From assembly GCA_039986595.1 (NCBI GenBank), contig JBDWQJ010000004.1:434001-498000 (forward strand): a stretch of DNA of 64,000 nt, in the 5' to 3' direction. The notes under the pieces are model-generated. The model worked only from the letters and a program-made list of their open reading frames with translations. It had not been told where the DNA came from and searched no databases. The DNA comes from Lentilitoribacter sp039986595 (GTDB lineage: Bacteria > Pseudomonadota > Alphaproteobacteria > Rhizobiales > Rhizobiaceae). Within the stretch, counting starts at the first letter, position 1, and the number at the start of each line of letters is the position of its first letter. This document shows positions 44,460 through 53,161 of the stretch, piece after piece. The translations under genes were made by a program, and so were the position numbers.

Positions 44460-44969
44460 CTATACGCCCAACGCGAAGGAAAATAAGGCTGTGTTTGGAA
44501 AAGCCATTAAAGCAGCAACTCCAATAGCAATGCCATAAGGCACGCCAGTAGAAGATTTATAAACATAAACCGGCATTGGGATACGCGTTAATAAGAGCGT
44601 GTTTGAATTTGCACGTAACAAAAGAACTAAAATTGTTAGTATTGCACCAAAAATCCCCACAAAACTTAAATATTCGACAAGTTGCGTCCCAAAACCAAAC
44701 CAAAGTGAGCTGGCAGCAAGAATTTTGGCATCACCACCACCCATTGCATTTATAGCAAATAGTGCAAAACAACCTGCAAATACGCATACACCTGCGGTTA
44801 AATGCCATCCAATCGTAATGAAATCCATCCCAGTTAATGGCGCAATAACGCAAAACGACGCTGCAAGTAAAATACTAATACGGTTTGGAATTGTCATTGA
44901 TATTAGATCTGTCATTGCTCCTAATGCCATGCACATTGGGAATATAACGATAATTGCGGCTTCAAGCAT
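44460..44969 (-). CDS. cpaA: CpaA/TadV prepilin peptidase
   Basis: 169 residues, a type IV prepilin peptidase of the short (A24A-only) form with about five membrane helices. The aspartates of the active site are in CMALGAMTDLISMTIPNR (about 23) and NAMGGGDAKILAASSLWF (GGGD, about 79). It cleaves and processes Flp pilin and the TadE-like pseudopilins. The gene lies between flp and cpaB, 206 bases upstream of cpaB. Confidence 0.92.
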   Translation of the reverse strand: MLEAAIIVIFPMCMALGAMTDLISMTIPNRISILLAASFCVIAPLTGMDFITIGWHLTAGVCVFAGCFALFAINAMGGGDAKILAASSLWFGFGTQLVEYLSFVGIFGAILTILVLLLRANSNTLLLTRIPMPVYVYKSSTGVPYGIAIGVAALMAFPNTALFSFALGV

Positions 44970-45039
44970 GCCATCTCTCCATGTTTATGTATCTGACATT
45001 AACGGCATTCATTTAAGAAATCGTAATTTCTACTAAATG

Positions 45040-45066
45040 AAAAAAGGGCCGCCCAATGGGCAGCCC
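45040..45066 (-). terminator. Terminator after the flp pilin gene
   Basis: On the minus strand GGGCTGCCC (45066-45058) pairs with GGGCGGCCC (45054-45046, one wobble), followed by TTTTTT. It lies about 40 bases beyond the flp stop and 71 bases before the cpaA start. It probably lets flp be expressed at a higher level than the cpa genes. Confidence 0.85.
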
Positions 45067-45105
45067 TCAAAACCAGTATTTGGTTTTAACCTATTAAGGC
45101 GACGA

Positions 45106-45300
45106 TTAACTTGCTGCTGCTGCAGCTGTGTCCACGTCATCGATACGGTCAGAAATATCGCCGAACATTGTGTCCAAGCTGTCACCGATTGATGTTGCAC
45201 CAGTGATGATTGCAACAGCGATAAGACCAGCAATTAGGCCGTATTCAATAGCAGTTGCACCAGATTCGTCGTTCATAAAACGTGTAAAAAGATTTTTCAT
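45106..45300 (-). CDS. flp: Flp/Fap-type major pilin
   Basis: 64 residues from the ATG at 45300, with AGGAG upstream. A short positively charged leader (MKNLFTRFMNDESG) is cut after Gly, and the mature chain starts ATAIEYGLIA with the conserved Glu5 and Tyr6. The C-terminal part is polar and Ala-rich. It is the pilus subunit processed by CpaA. One copy is seen. Confidence 0.93.
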   Translation of the reverse strand: MKNLFTRFMNDESGATAIEYGLIAGLIAVAIITGATSIGDSLDTMFGDISDRIDDVDTAAAAAS

Positions 45301-45606
45301 TATATAACTCCTAGTTTCCATATATGGTATTTAGCACCCCGCCAGCTTTTTACTGATCGGTTGAGCTGAAACTACAAAAAGGGGTTTTCTATCTGCTTAA
45401 AAAACTTGGTTAGCGTATTATTAAAATGATTTTTCATCTGTTTTTACCTGTTTCAAAGGGCATATCCGTGCTTCAAAAAAAAATATTATTTCCGTAACAT
45501 TTTGATAAATATGCATTTTTTAAAACTATCGGTTTTCTTTAACTCTTCATTCACCATTAAGGTGGATTTTAGATGCAACAAGAATATTTAAGCTAATGGC
45601 CATAAA
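45301..45606. promoter_or_regulatory. Divergent control region of flp and the secretin-N gene
   Basis: 306 bases without a gene, AT-rich with several T- and A-runs. A CtrA-like box TTAG-N7-TTAA lies at 45410-45424, about 110 bases from flp. Near the right end CACC-ATTAA-GGTG is a small hairpin. No convincing -35/-10 pair was identified. Confidence 0.35.
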
Positions 45607-45996
45607 ATGAAACTGACACTGCACAAACATATCGCACTGAGCACTGCTTTAATTTTGCTCTCTAGTTCTGTATTCGTAAATCTGGCGAATTCCAGCGAGC
45701 TATTACGTGTCTTTATGAATCATGCGCGCATACTGAAGTTCGAAAATCCGGTTTCAAGTGTCATAGTTGGTAATTCGGATATCGCCGACATAACAGTCAG
45801 CGATCCTCAAACTGTCGTCTTAACTGGTAAGGCTTATGGTAGCACTAACCTTGTTATTTTAAATGATCAAGGTGAGGCGATAATTGATAAGCGTATAGTT
45901 GTCTCTGTCGATGAAGAAAACTCTGTACGGATATTCCGCCAAATTGAACGCTCTGTGCTATCGTGCGCTCCTATATGCGAACAGCAAGCGGAATAA
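45607..45996 (+). CDS. Stand-alone secretin N-domain (pilus-N) protein
   Basis: 129 residues with a signal peptide (about 1-29) and then the pilus-N domain of CpaC: VSSVIVGNSDIADITVSDPQ followed by KAYGSTNLVILND. There is no secretin barrel. It resembles the N-terminus of CpaC (41886-43427) and may be a periplasmic partner of the secretin. The two cysteines near the end (LSCAPICEQ) are unusual for the domain. Weak ribosome site; start chosen by the signal peptide. Divergent from flp. Confidence 0.72.
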   Translation: MKLTLHKHIALSTALILLSSSVFVNLANSSELLRVFMNHARILKFENPVSSVIVGNSDIADITVSDPQTVVLTGKAYGSTNLVILNDQGEAIIDKRIVVSVDEENSVRIFRQIERSVLSCAPICEQQAE

Positions 45997-46124
45997 GATC
46001 AGTTTTATAGTATATTGCGTTGTTGCACATCCAAAAATGATAAAAATTTAAGCATTTCGCGTTACCTTTACTAATATATTGAAGCTAGGCTTTGATAACT
46101 TGTCTTAGTAATTGGAGTAACAAG

Positions 46125-46724
46125 GTGAATTTTCCAAGATTAACAGCGTTGAAGCACCCGTTCAAACGCATCCGAAAATCGGAAAGCGGGAGCACTGCAA
46201 TAGAGTTTGGCGTTTTAGCTATTCCATTTTTTATGATCATCGTTGCGACAATTGAAACGCTGGTTGCTTTTGCTGGTGAACAGATCCTTGTCAATGCTGT
46301 TGATAATATGTCGCGCCAACTAAGAACAGGTGAGATCACCTTCAATACAGGTAACGCAACCGACCTTACTGAAACTGAATTCAGAGAGTTATTTTGCAAT
46401 GAAATCAATGTGATACTGACTTGCAATGCTGAAATTACAGCTGACCAAAAGCTATTTGTCGATCTTAAAGACGTGGTAAATTATAGCGATATTGATGTTG
46501 GCATTCCAAAAGTGAGCACTGCGGAACATGCGGAACTTGACACGTCGGGATTTGAATATTCACCCGGAGCCAGCGGCGCGATCAATGTGTTGCGCGTCTA
46601 TTATAAATGGGATGTGACTGTTGATTTCATCAGACCATACATCACAAATATTAAACCGGGCGCTGAGGGCTCTGAATATTATCTAATGGTGGCGACAACC
46701 GCATTTAGAAACGAGGACTATTAA
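46125..46724 (+). CDS. tadE: TadE-like pseudopilin
   Basis: 199 residues from the GTG at 46125, which has GGAG upstream; the TTG at 46092 is the weaker alternative. A basic leader and a GSTAIEFGVLAIPFFMIIV segment (about 22-40) show the prepilin-like cleavage site with Glu at position 5 of the mature chain, followed by a polar extracellular domain. Processed by the CpaA peptidase in other Tad systems. Cotranscribed with the next gene (two bases apart). Confidence 0.85.
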   Translation: MNFPRLTALKHPFKRIRKSESGSTAIEFGVLAIPFFMIIVATIETLVAFAGEQILVNAVDNMSRQLRTGEITFNTGNATDLTETEFRELFCNEINVILTCNAEITADQKLFVDLKDVVNYSDIDVGIPKVSTAEHAELDTSGFEYSPGASGAINVLRVYYKWDVTVDFIRPYITNIKPGAEGSEYYLMVATTAFRNEDY

Positions 46725-46726
46725 GG

Positions 46727-47359
46727 ATGAATTTGATGAAAAAAATCACCGATAGCCAAGTTGAAAGTAAAAAAGCCAGATTTTTTGACGGAAAATTACT
46801 AAAGTCTTTTTCACGGTTAACAAAATCTGAAGATGGCGTGGGCGCGGTTGAGTTTGCACTTATTGTTCCTGTTCTATTAATTTTATATGTGGGCGCGCTG
46901 GAACTGTCTGTTGCAATGTCCGTTGATAAAAAAGTTGCCAAAGCAACTTCGATCACCGCAGATCTCATTACCCAAAGCACAAGCACTGATAAAACGACAA
47001 TGCAAGAAATGTTGGGTGTAGCCAAAAGCATACTTGCTCCATTTGATGGTACGTCGCTCGAAATGGAAGTTATTGGAATTCAAGTTGATTCAGCTGGAAC
47101 TGCGACAATTGCATGGTCATGGGATGAGACTGATTCACGACCATATGTAAACGGAGATCCAATTGAAATCCCAACGGCATTTGAAATACCAGATACATTT
47201 CTTCTTCAAACGAGAGTAGATTTGGACTATGATTTATTGATGCTTGTTCCGAAGGGTGAAGGCCAGTTAGATGGAGTTCTTGAAAGAACTGTCAACTTGC
47301 ACAATGTCTATTACCTTCATCAACGCGAAGCTGAACCAATTGTTTGCTCTGACTGTTAA
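46727..47359 (+). CDS. TadE/TadF-like pseudopilin
   Basis: 210 residues. The pattern GVGAVEFALIVPVLLILYVG (about 37-56) is again a prepilin-type hydrophobic segment, followed by a domain of about 150 residues that ends in two cysteines (VCSDC). An AAGGA overlaps the first codons, so the ATG at 46736 is an equally good start. The vWA-containing TadG type is not found in the window. Confidence 0.82.
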   Translation: MNLMKKITDSQVESKKARFFDGKLLKSFSRLTKSEDGVGAVEFALIVPVLLILYVGALELSVAMSVDKKVAKATSITADLITQSTSTDKTTMQEMLGVAKSILAPFDGTSLEMEVIGIQVDSAGTATIAWSWDETDSRPYVNGDPIEIPTAFEIPDTFLLQTRVDLDYDLLMLVPKGEGQLDGVLERTVNLHNVYYLHQREAEPIVCSDC

Positions 47360-47389
47360 ATCAAACACGTATCTATAGAATTTTTATTT

Positions 47390-47430
47390 CGCCGCAAACT
47401 TTGGTCAATCAAGTTTGTGGCGTTTTATTT
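47390..47430 (+). terminator. Terminator after the TadE-like operon
   Basis: CGCCGCAAACTT (47390-47401) pairs with AAGTTTGTGGCG (47411-47422) with one G-U pair, loop of nine, followed by TTTTATTTT. It reaches the stop of the convergent gene at 47425. Confidence 0.85.
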
Positions 47431-48378
47431 TATGATCGATGGTCTAAGGCTTAACTCAAGCTCGACCTCTGGCACAGCGATCCCTGCTTTAATTGCAAGT
47501 GCTTTTGTAAGCGCGTCGTAATCGCTCTGATTGGACTTTGTAAATCCACCTGAATAGTAAGGTTCGACAATATCCAGTAAACTTGGCTGCTGGCTATCCA
47601 TATTCAACAACAGATCCGTCAGATCTTGCCTGATTTTTTCAGGAACATCGTTGTGCACGGCATGAGGACCAAAATAAACAATATTTGACCACCAGGATAG
47701 ATCGGTATCCGAGGGTTGAAAAACATCATTGCCAAAATGACCGCTGAATAGATCCGATTGGGTTAACTCAACATCTGTTGACGACACTGGTAACCAGCCA
47801 AAAAAACCATGCAATTCATCATTGCCAAAAGCTGAAATCATGGTGCTAACATCACCCATTTCTTCAAGATCAAATTTTCCCAGTTGCCCCAAAGACAGCG
47901 CCATATTTGGCATCAACCATCCAGAAATAGATTCTTTACGCGAGTAGCCGATTTTCAAATTGGCTTTTGCGGTATTGCCCCTTACATCAAGATCCTTTTT
48001 GGACACAAGTACTGAGCGAAATCCAACAGCGCCAGTTTGAGACACCGGACGGGCAAGCGCGTCAACACATTTACAAATACTCTTAGTTGTTGCAAAGGAT
48101 CGAGCCGTATGCATTGCATAGTGGATGCGGCCACTTGCATGCGCATCAATCAAGGAGCCAAGCGTTTTAAATCCAGTCACACTCACGTCAATACCAAGCA
48201 GGTTTGAATAGTTGAAGATAAAAGCATCTTTATAATCGGCGCGTTTTGCCATGGGATGACTATCCAAGACGCCTACCCGTAACGTCGTGAATTTGCCATC
48301 CGTCTCAGACGCATTCGCCGTTACGGAAATGAACAGTGTGAAAATCAGAACATTTAAGGCTTGGAATATTATTTTCAT
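47425..48378 (-). CDS. Orphan PhnD-like periplasmic binding protein
   Basis: 317 residues with a signal peptide (about 1-23, FISVTANAS). The core resembles the phosphate/phosphonate-binding PhnD family of type 2 periplasmic proteins: LRVGVLDSHPM, GFKTLGSLIDAHASGRI and AVGFRSVLVSKKDLD. No ABC permease or ATPase is next to it. It lies convergent to the pilus arm and divergent from deoB. A sensor partner or a transport role elsewhere is possible; the ligand is unknown. The Cys pair KSICKCVDAL is notable. Confidence 0.65.
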   Translation of the reverse strand: MKIIFQALNVLIFTLFISVTANASETDGKFTTLRVGVLDSHPMAKRADYKDAFIFNYSNLLGIDVSVTGFKTLGSLIDAHASGRIHYAMHTARSFATTKSICKCVDALARPVSQTGAVGFRSVLVSKKDLDVRGNTAKANLKIGYSRKESISGWLMPNMALSLGQLGKFDLEEMGDVSTMISAFGNDELHGFFGWLPVSSTDVELTQSDLFSGHFGNDVFQPSDTDLSWWSNIVYFGPHAVHNDVPEKIRQDLTDLLLNMDSQQPSLLDIVEPYYSGGFTKSNQSDYDALTKALAIKAGIAVPEVELELSLRPSIIK

Positions 48379-48541
48379 TCTTTACGCTCTACATGATGAT
48401 GAGAACTATCTATCACGAAACCTACCCAGTCGGGAGAAATGGTTACTTTAGGGTTAATAGATAAAATTGTTCTAAACCCTATCCATAGCTGCATTATTCC
48501 ACTAAATTCCAAGCTTTATTATTTCAACGTGTGGAGTTCAT

Positions 48542-49738
48542 TTGGCGCGCGCATTTATTCTCATTTTAGATTCATTTGGCATTGGCGGGGCAAACGATGC
48601 TGCACATTATGGTGACGATGGCGCTAATACGCTTGGCCATATAGCTGATCATTTTAGTAAGATTTTAAACCCATTATCTTTGCCTAATATGCAAAAACTA
48701 GGTTTGGTCAATGCTGCCGAGCTTGCAAGTGGAAGCGTTCCAAATGGAATGTCTACACTTCCATCACCTGGTGGTATATTCGGCGCATCCGATGAGCGAT
48801 CGCGCGGTAAAGATACGCCGTCTGGCCATTGGGAAATTGCTGGGCAACCTGTTATGTTTGATTGGGGTTATTTCCCTAACACCATTCCCACTTTTCCAGA
48901 TGAATTAACCGCAAAGATCTGCGATTACCTATCCGTTGATGACATCTTAGCCAATTGTCACGGATCAGGAACAGATATGCTTGAAGCTTATGGCGAAGCA
49001 CATATTCAATCCGGACAGCCGATTTGTTACACATCTGCAGATTCTGTCTTGCAAATAGCCGCTCATGAAGAAACCTTTGGATTACAAAGACTATATGACC
49101 TTTGTGCATTTGTTCGCGCAGAGATCATGAACCTCAATATTGCACGAGTTATTGCAAGACCTTTTGTAGGTTCAAACAAAGATGATTTCGAACGCACCGC
49201 TAATCGACGGGATTATTCGGTATTGCCACCCAAACCAACATTGCTGGATATAGCAAAAGATGCAGGGCGCGATGTTTTATCAATCGGGAAAATCTCCGAC
49301 ATCTACGCTCATAAAGGTATCACGCATGCGCAAAAAGCCAACGGTAATATGGCGCTGTTTGATGAAACTTTAAAAGCTGCACAAACCGCGCTAGATGGCT
49401 CGGTCATCATGACAAATTTCGTCGATTTCGACATGTTATATGGCCACCGTCGCGATATTGAAGGATATGGAAACGCATTAGAAGCGTTTGATAAACGTCT
49501 GCCCGAACTCTCTGAGTTTTTACAAAAAGATGATATTGTTATTATAACAGCCGACCATGGGTGCGATCCAAGCTGGAGTGGCACCGATCATACGCGCGAG
49601 CGGGTTCCAATCATTGCCTATGGTCCTAATATTGCTCCAAAAGATATCGGTGTGCGATCAAGTTTTGCAGATATTGGCGCAAGTGTTGCGCAGCATTTAT
49701 CATTGCCAGCAACGCAGTATGGGGAGAGTTTTTTATGA
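48542..49738 (+). CDS. deoB: Phosphopentomutase
   Basis: 398 residues. It starts with TTG at 48542 (GGAG 5 bases upstream), giving MARAFILILDSFGIGGANDA with the metal Asp10. Further metal ligands are in TADHGCDPSW (about 337) and TDHTRERVP. It interconverts ribose 1- and 5-phosphate, or the deoxy forms. First gene of a nucleoside-salvage operon; the add start overlaps its stop. Confidence 0.94.
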   Translation: MARAFILILDSFGIGGANDAAHYGDDGANTLGHIADHFSKILNPLSLPNMQKLGLVNAAELASGSVPNGMSTLPSPGGIFGASDERSRGKDTPSGHWEIAGQPVMFDWGYFPNTIPTFPDELTAKICDYLSVDDILANCHGSGTDMLEAYGEAHIQSGQPICYTSADSVLQIAAHEETFGLQRLYDLCAFVRAEIMNLNIARVIARPFVGSNKDDFERTANRRDYSVLPPKPTLLDIAKDAGRDVLSIGKISDIYAHKGITHAQKANGNMALFDETLKAAQTALDGSVIMTNFVDFDMLYGHRRDIEGYGNALEAFDKRLPELSEFLQKDDIVIITADHGCDPSWSGTDHTRERVPIIAYGPNIAPKDIGVRSSFADIGASVAQHLSLPATQYGESFL

Positions 49739-50712
49739 CCAACATGATCCCAAAGGCAGAACTTCATTGCCACATTGAAGGTGCGGCACCTGTTGAACTA
49801 GCTAAAAAGCAAGCCGAAAAATACGGGATTAATATCGACAAAATAATCGATGGTGAACATTACAAATGGCATGATTTCACCTCGTTTATTACCGCCTATG
49901 ATACGGTTGCTAACCTTTTTAGAACAGAAGATGACTATCACAAACTTGCCTACGAATATTTGGCCAATATTGCCCGTGATGGCGCTTTATACAGCGAGAT
50001 ATTTATCTCCCCTGATCATGCCATGGAGGCAGGTTTATCGGCGCAAGCATATATTGATGGATTAGCTGCTGGGATTAACGCTGCTCAAAGCGAATTTGGT
50101 ATCATATCACGCATGATTATCGTCGGTGTTCGTCATCTTGGCGCAGAGAAAGTTGAAAAAGCTGCTCAAATCGCAGCAAGTCGACCACATCCTTATATCA
50201 CTGGATTTGGTATGGCAGGCGACGAGCGATCTGGTCGTGTTGCAGATTTTACCCGCGCATTTGATATCGCGCGAGATGCAGGATTAGGCATTACGGTTCA
50301 TGCAGGTGAACTTGTGGGCGCGCAAAGTGTGCAAGATGCAATTGATCATCTTTCACCGTCCCGCATCGGTCATGGCGTTCGCGCCATTGAGGATGCAGAT
50401 TTGGTAAAACGAATTGCCGATGAGCAGATCGTATTGGAAGTATGTCCGTGCTCAAATATTACACTTTCTGTATTTGAAAGCATGGTACAGCATCCTTTTA
50501 AGCAACTCGTTGATGCAGGTGTAAAGATAACAATCAGTTCCGATGATCCACCATTTTTTGCGACAGACCTTGCTAATGACTATGCGCAAATCGCCGGTAC
50601 ATTTAACTACTCGGATAAAGAGATGATGCAATTCACCCAGAATGCCATCAAAGCAGCATTTGTGGATAATGAAACAAAAACGAAAATACTTACCCAAATT
50701 AACGCTGAATGA
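49735..50712 (+). CDS. add: Adenosine deaminase
   Basis: 325 residues. Zinc site HCHIEG (LHCHIEG near residue 10), HAGE (about 185), and SSDDPPFFATDL near 265 with the catalytic Asp pair. It converts adenosine to inosine. The ATG overlaps the deoB stop by four bases (ATGA). Confidence 0.93.
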   Translation: MTNMIPKAELHCHIEGAAPVELAKKQAEKYGINIDKIIDGEHYKWHDFTSFITAYDTVANLFRTEDDYHKLAYEYLANIARDGALYSEIFISPDHAMEAGLSAQAYIDGLAAGINAAQSEFGIISRMIIVGVRHLGAEKVEKAAQIAASRPHPYITGFGMAGDERSGRVADFTRAFDIARDAGLGITVHAGELVGAQSVQDAIDHLSPSRIGHGVRAIEDADLVKRIADEQIVLEVCPCSNITLSVFESMVQHPFKQLVDAGVKITISSDDPPFFATDLANDYAQIAGTFNYSDKEMMQFTQNAIKAAFVDNETKTKILTQINAE

Positions 50713-50755
50713 AGCTATAGTTCCAATTAAAGAGATTATCACAAAAGGCAGTAAT

Positions 50756-51385
50756 ATGAGCAAAGCAACGGTTATCGATCATCCATTGGTTCAGCACAAG
50801 CTTACCATCATGCGCAAGAAAGACACATCAACTGGCGGATTTCGCAGACTATTGCGTGAGATTTCAACACTGCTTTGCTACGAAGTTACGCGCGATTTGA
50901 AGCTCACAACGGAAACAATCCAAACACCAATGGTAGAAATGCAAGCGCCAACGCTTGAGGGTAAGAAATTGGTTTTTGCTTCGATTTTACGCGCTGGCAA
51001 TGGTCTTTTGGAAGGCATGTTAGATCTTGTGCCATCTGCTCGTGTTGCACATGTTGGTGTTTATCGTGATCACGATACACTTGAAGCCATTGAATATTTC
51101 TTCAAATCACCTGAGCTTTTAGAAGATCGTTTGACCATTGTTGTTGATCCAATGTTGGCAACTGGTAACTCATCCATCGCAGCAGTTGATAAGCTCAAAG
51201 AACGAGGCGCTAAGAATTTACGCTTCCTTTGCTTACTAGCTGCACCTGAAGGTGTTGAGAATTTTGAAAAAGCACATCCAGATGTTCCAATCTACACAGC
51301 AGCCATTGATAGCCATCTTAATGAGCAAGGTTACATCATTCCTGGTCTTGGTGATGCTGGTGATCGTATCTACGGGACGAAATAA
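50756..51385 (+). CDS. upp: Uracil phosphoribosyltransferase
   Basis: 209 residues from the ATG at 50756, which gives the usual Upp N-terminus (VIDHPLVQHKLTIMRKKDT). PRPP motif VVDPMLATGNSSIAAVD (about 130) and the uracil site GDAGDRIYGTK at the C-terminus. It makes UMP from uracil and PRPP. The frame is open further upstream into add, but the family N-terminus decides the start. Confidence 0.95.
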   Translation: MSKATVIDHPLVQHKLTIMRKKDTSTGGFRRLLREISTLLCYEVTRDLKLTTETIQTPMVEMQAPTLEGKKLVFASILRAGNGLLEGMLDLVPSARVAHVGVYRDHDTLEAIEYFFKSPELLEDRLTIVVDPMLATGNSSIAAVDKLKERGAKNLRFLCLLAAPEGVENFEKAHPDVPIYTAAIDSHLNEQGYIIPGLGDAGDRIYGTK

Positions 51386-51418
51386 GCTACCAAATTCTTA
51401 ATTACAACTACCTAAATT

Positions 51419-51453
51419 AGACATTGCTTTTCTGTAATAAAGCAGTGTCTTTT
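51419..51453 (+). terminator. Terminator after upp
   Basis: AGACATTGCTTT (51419-51430) pairs with AAAGCAGTGTCT (51439-51450) with one G-U pair and is followed by TTT. It closes the deoB-add-upp operon. Confidence 0.75.
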
Positions 51454-51557
51454 CATTGCTAAAGCTTAATGCAGATGAACGCATTGTAAGTGGTTTTTCT
51501 TCGTCTTTGCCTCCAAATTAAGGATGCAACAGGAAACAAAACGAAGGAAATTCCAAA

Positions 51558-52109
51558 ATGAAAAAGTCAATTATCTCAACAATCACAGCAGCGGCAATTC
51601 TAGCATCTGCATCTACAGTCGCTTTTGCAGCATCAGGCGATGACAATGGCAAACGTGGCAGCAAGCGTGGCGGTCCAAATATCGAACGCATGCTTGAAAA
51701 GCTTGATACCAACAAAGATGGCGGCATCACACTTGAAGAAGTTAAAGCGCATCAAGGTACAATTTTTGCCTCAGTTGATGCCAATTCTGATAACTCATTG
51801 ACGCAAGAAGAATTTGATATGATCAAAGAGATGCGTAAAGCTGAGCGTGAAACTGCACGCGAAGCGAAAAAAGCTGAAAACGGTGAACAAACAACTGAAA
51901 CAGCGCAATCTGACGACAAAGATGGCAAAAAGCGCAAAGGCAAGCGCGGCGAGATGCGCGGAATGGGCTTTGAGCGTCTAGATGCCGATAATTCAGGTGC
52001 CGTTAGTCTTGAAGAGTTTACAGCTCATTCTGATAAAATGTTTGATCGCATGGACCGTAATGATGATGGTGTGATCAATACAGATGATGTGAAACGTAAA
52101 AGAAGCTAA
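51558..52109 (+). CDS. Secreted EF-hand protein
   Basis: 183 residues with a signal peptide (about 1-25, ending in VAFAAS). Four EF-hand loops: DTNKDGGITLEE (about 51), DANSDNSLTQEE (about 75), DADNSGAVSLEE (about 142) and DRNDDGVINTDD (about 168), each with the D-x-N/D-x-D/S-G pattern. Lysine/glutamate-rich linker with low complexity between the pairs (about 95-135). Probably binds calcium in the periplasm. Function unknown. Followed by a strong terminator. Confidence 0.85.
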   Translation: MKKSIISTITAAAILASASTVAFAASGDDNGKRGSKRGGPNIERMLEKLDTNKDGGITLEEVKAHQGTIFASVDANSDNSLTQEEFDMIKEMRKAERETAREAKKAENGEQTTETAQSDDKDGKKRKGKRGEMRGMGFERLDADNSGAVSLEEFTAHSDKMFDRMDRNDDGVINTDDVKRKRS

Positions 52110-52132
52110 ACTTCTTCCATATTCACCAAATC

Positions 52133-52158
52133 AAGGCCGGAATATCCGGCCTTTTTTT
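52133..52158 (+). terminator. Strong terminator after the EF-hand gene
   Basis: AAGGCCGG (52133-52140), loop AATAT, CCGGCCTT (52146-52153) and a run of seven T (52152-52158). Confidence 0.9.
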
Positions 52159-52170
52159 GTTCGCTAGATC

Positions 52171-53025
52171 TTACTTGGCGTAATGTTGCTCGATAATATC
52201 CCAAGCTTCTTCAGCCGTTTCAACGATCTTAAATAGATCAATATCATCTGGTGAAATTGTGCCGTAATCAGCCAAAGCTTGAAAATTAAACATCGTATTC
52301 CAAAAATCGGTACCAAATAAAATAACTGGTACGCGCTCCATCCGACCTGTTTGAATAAGCGTGAGCGTTTCAAACAATTCATCCATAGTGCCAAAACCGC
52401 CCGGGAAAACAGTGATCGCTTTAGCCCGCAGGAGAAAATGCATCTTACGAATGGCAAAATAGTGGAAGTTCAGGGACAAATCCGGCGTGACATATTCGTT
52501 GGGTGCTTGCTCGTGTGGCAATACGATATTGAGCCCAATAGATGGTGCGTCCACATCATTTGCGCCGCGATTGCCAGCTTCCATGACACCAGGGCCACCG
52601 CCGGTTACCACAACATATTCTGAATAATCAGTATCCTTGGACGCAATAGAACAAAGTTGCGCAAATTTACGAGCTTCCTCATAGTATTTGGAAGATTTTG
52701 TCAGGTTTTCTTTCTGCACATCGTTCTTTGCAGCCCATGGGTCTTTGCCCGGTTCAGGGATGCGTGCACCACCGAACATGACGACTGTTGAACAAATACC
52801 ATATTCACCCAATGTCATTTCTGGTTTGAGCAATTCAAGTTGCAAACGGACAGGGCGCAATTCCTCACGACACAAAAAATCTTCATCTGCATACGCTAAG
52901 CGATATGCAGGCGCTTGTGTTTGCGGTGTTACTGGGACTTCTTCAGCTCGTTTTTTATCAACGCCACTGCTTGCAAGCGGATCCCAAATCTCACGAATAC
53001 GTTTAACCCACATTCTATTCCCCAT
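52171..53025 (-). CDS. LOG-family Rossmann-fold protein
   Basis: 284 residues. The LOG motifs are present: GGGPGVMEAGNRGA (about 142) and the nucleotide-binding and catalytic PGGFGTMDELFETLTLIQTGR region (about 227). Related enzymes release cytokinin base from its ribotide or hydrolyse nucleotide 5'-monophosphates. A long N-terminal extension (about 1-90) is typical of the bacterial type II LOG group. The alternative start at the ATG four codons on is possible. Confidence 0.88.
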   Translation of the reverse strand: MGNRMWVKRIREIWDPLASSGVDKKRAEEVPVTPQTQAPAYRLAYADEDFLCREELRPVRLQLELLKPEMTLGEYGICSTVVMFGGARIPEPGKDPWAAKNDVQKENLTKSSKYYEEARKFAQLCSIASKDTDYSEYVVVTGGGPGVMEAGNRGANDVDAPSIGLNIVLPHEQAPNEYVTPDLSLNFHYFAIRKMHFLLRAKAITVFPGGFGTMDELFETLTLIQTGRMERVPVILFGTDFWNTMFNFQALADYGTISPDDIDLFKIVETAEEAWDIIEQHYAK

Positions 53026-53161
53026 TGATTCGAATAATTACATACATTGGACCTATCATAGTTTGTTCATTATTGACCATGGCGGTTTGCTGCAATAGGA
53101 CTGCTTCGAGAAGTTTTATGCGATAAAGCAAAACGTAAGATACGCTAATCTGAGGAAAGAC

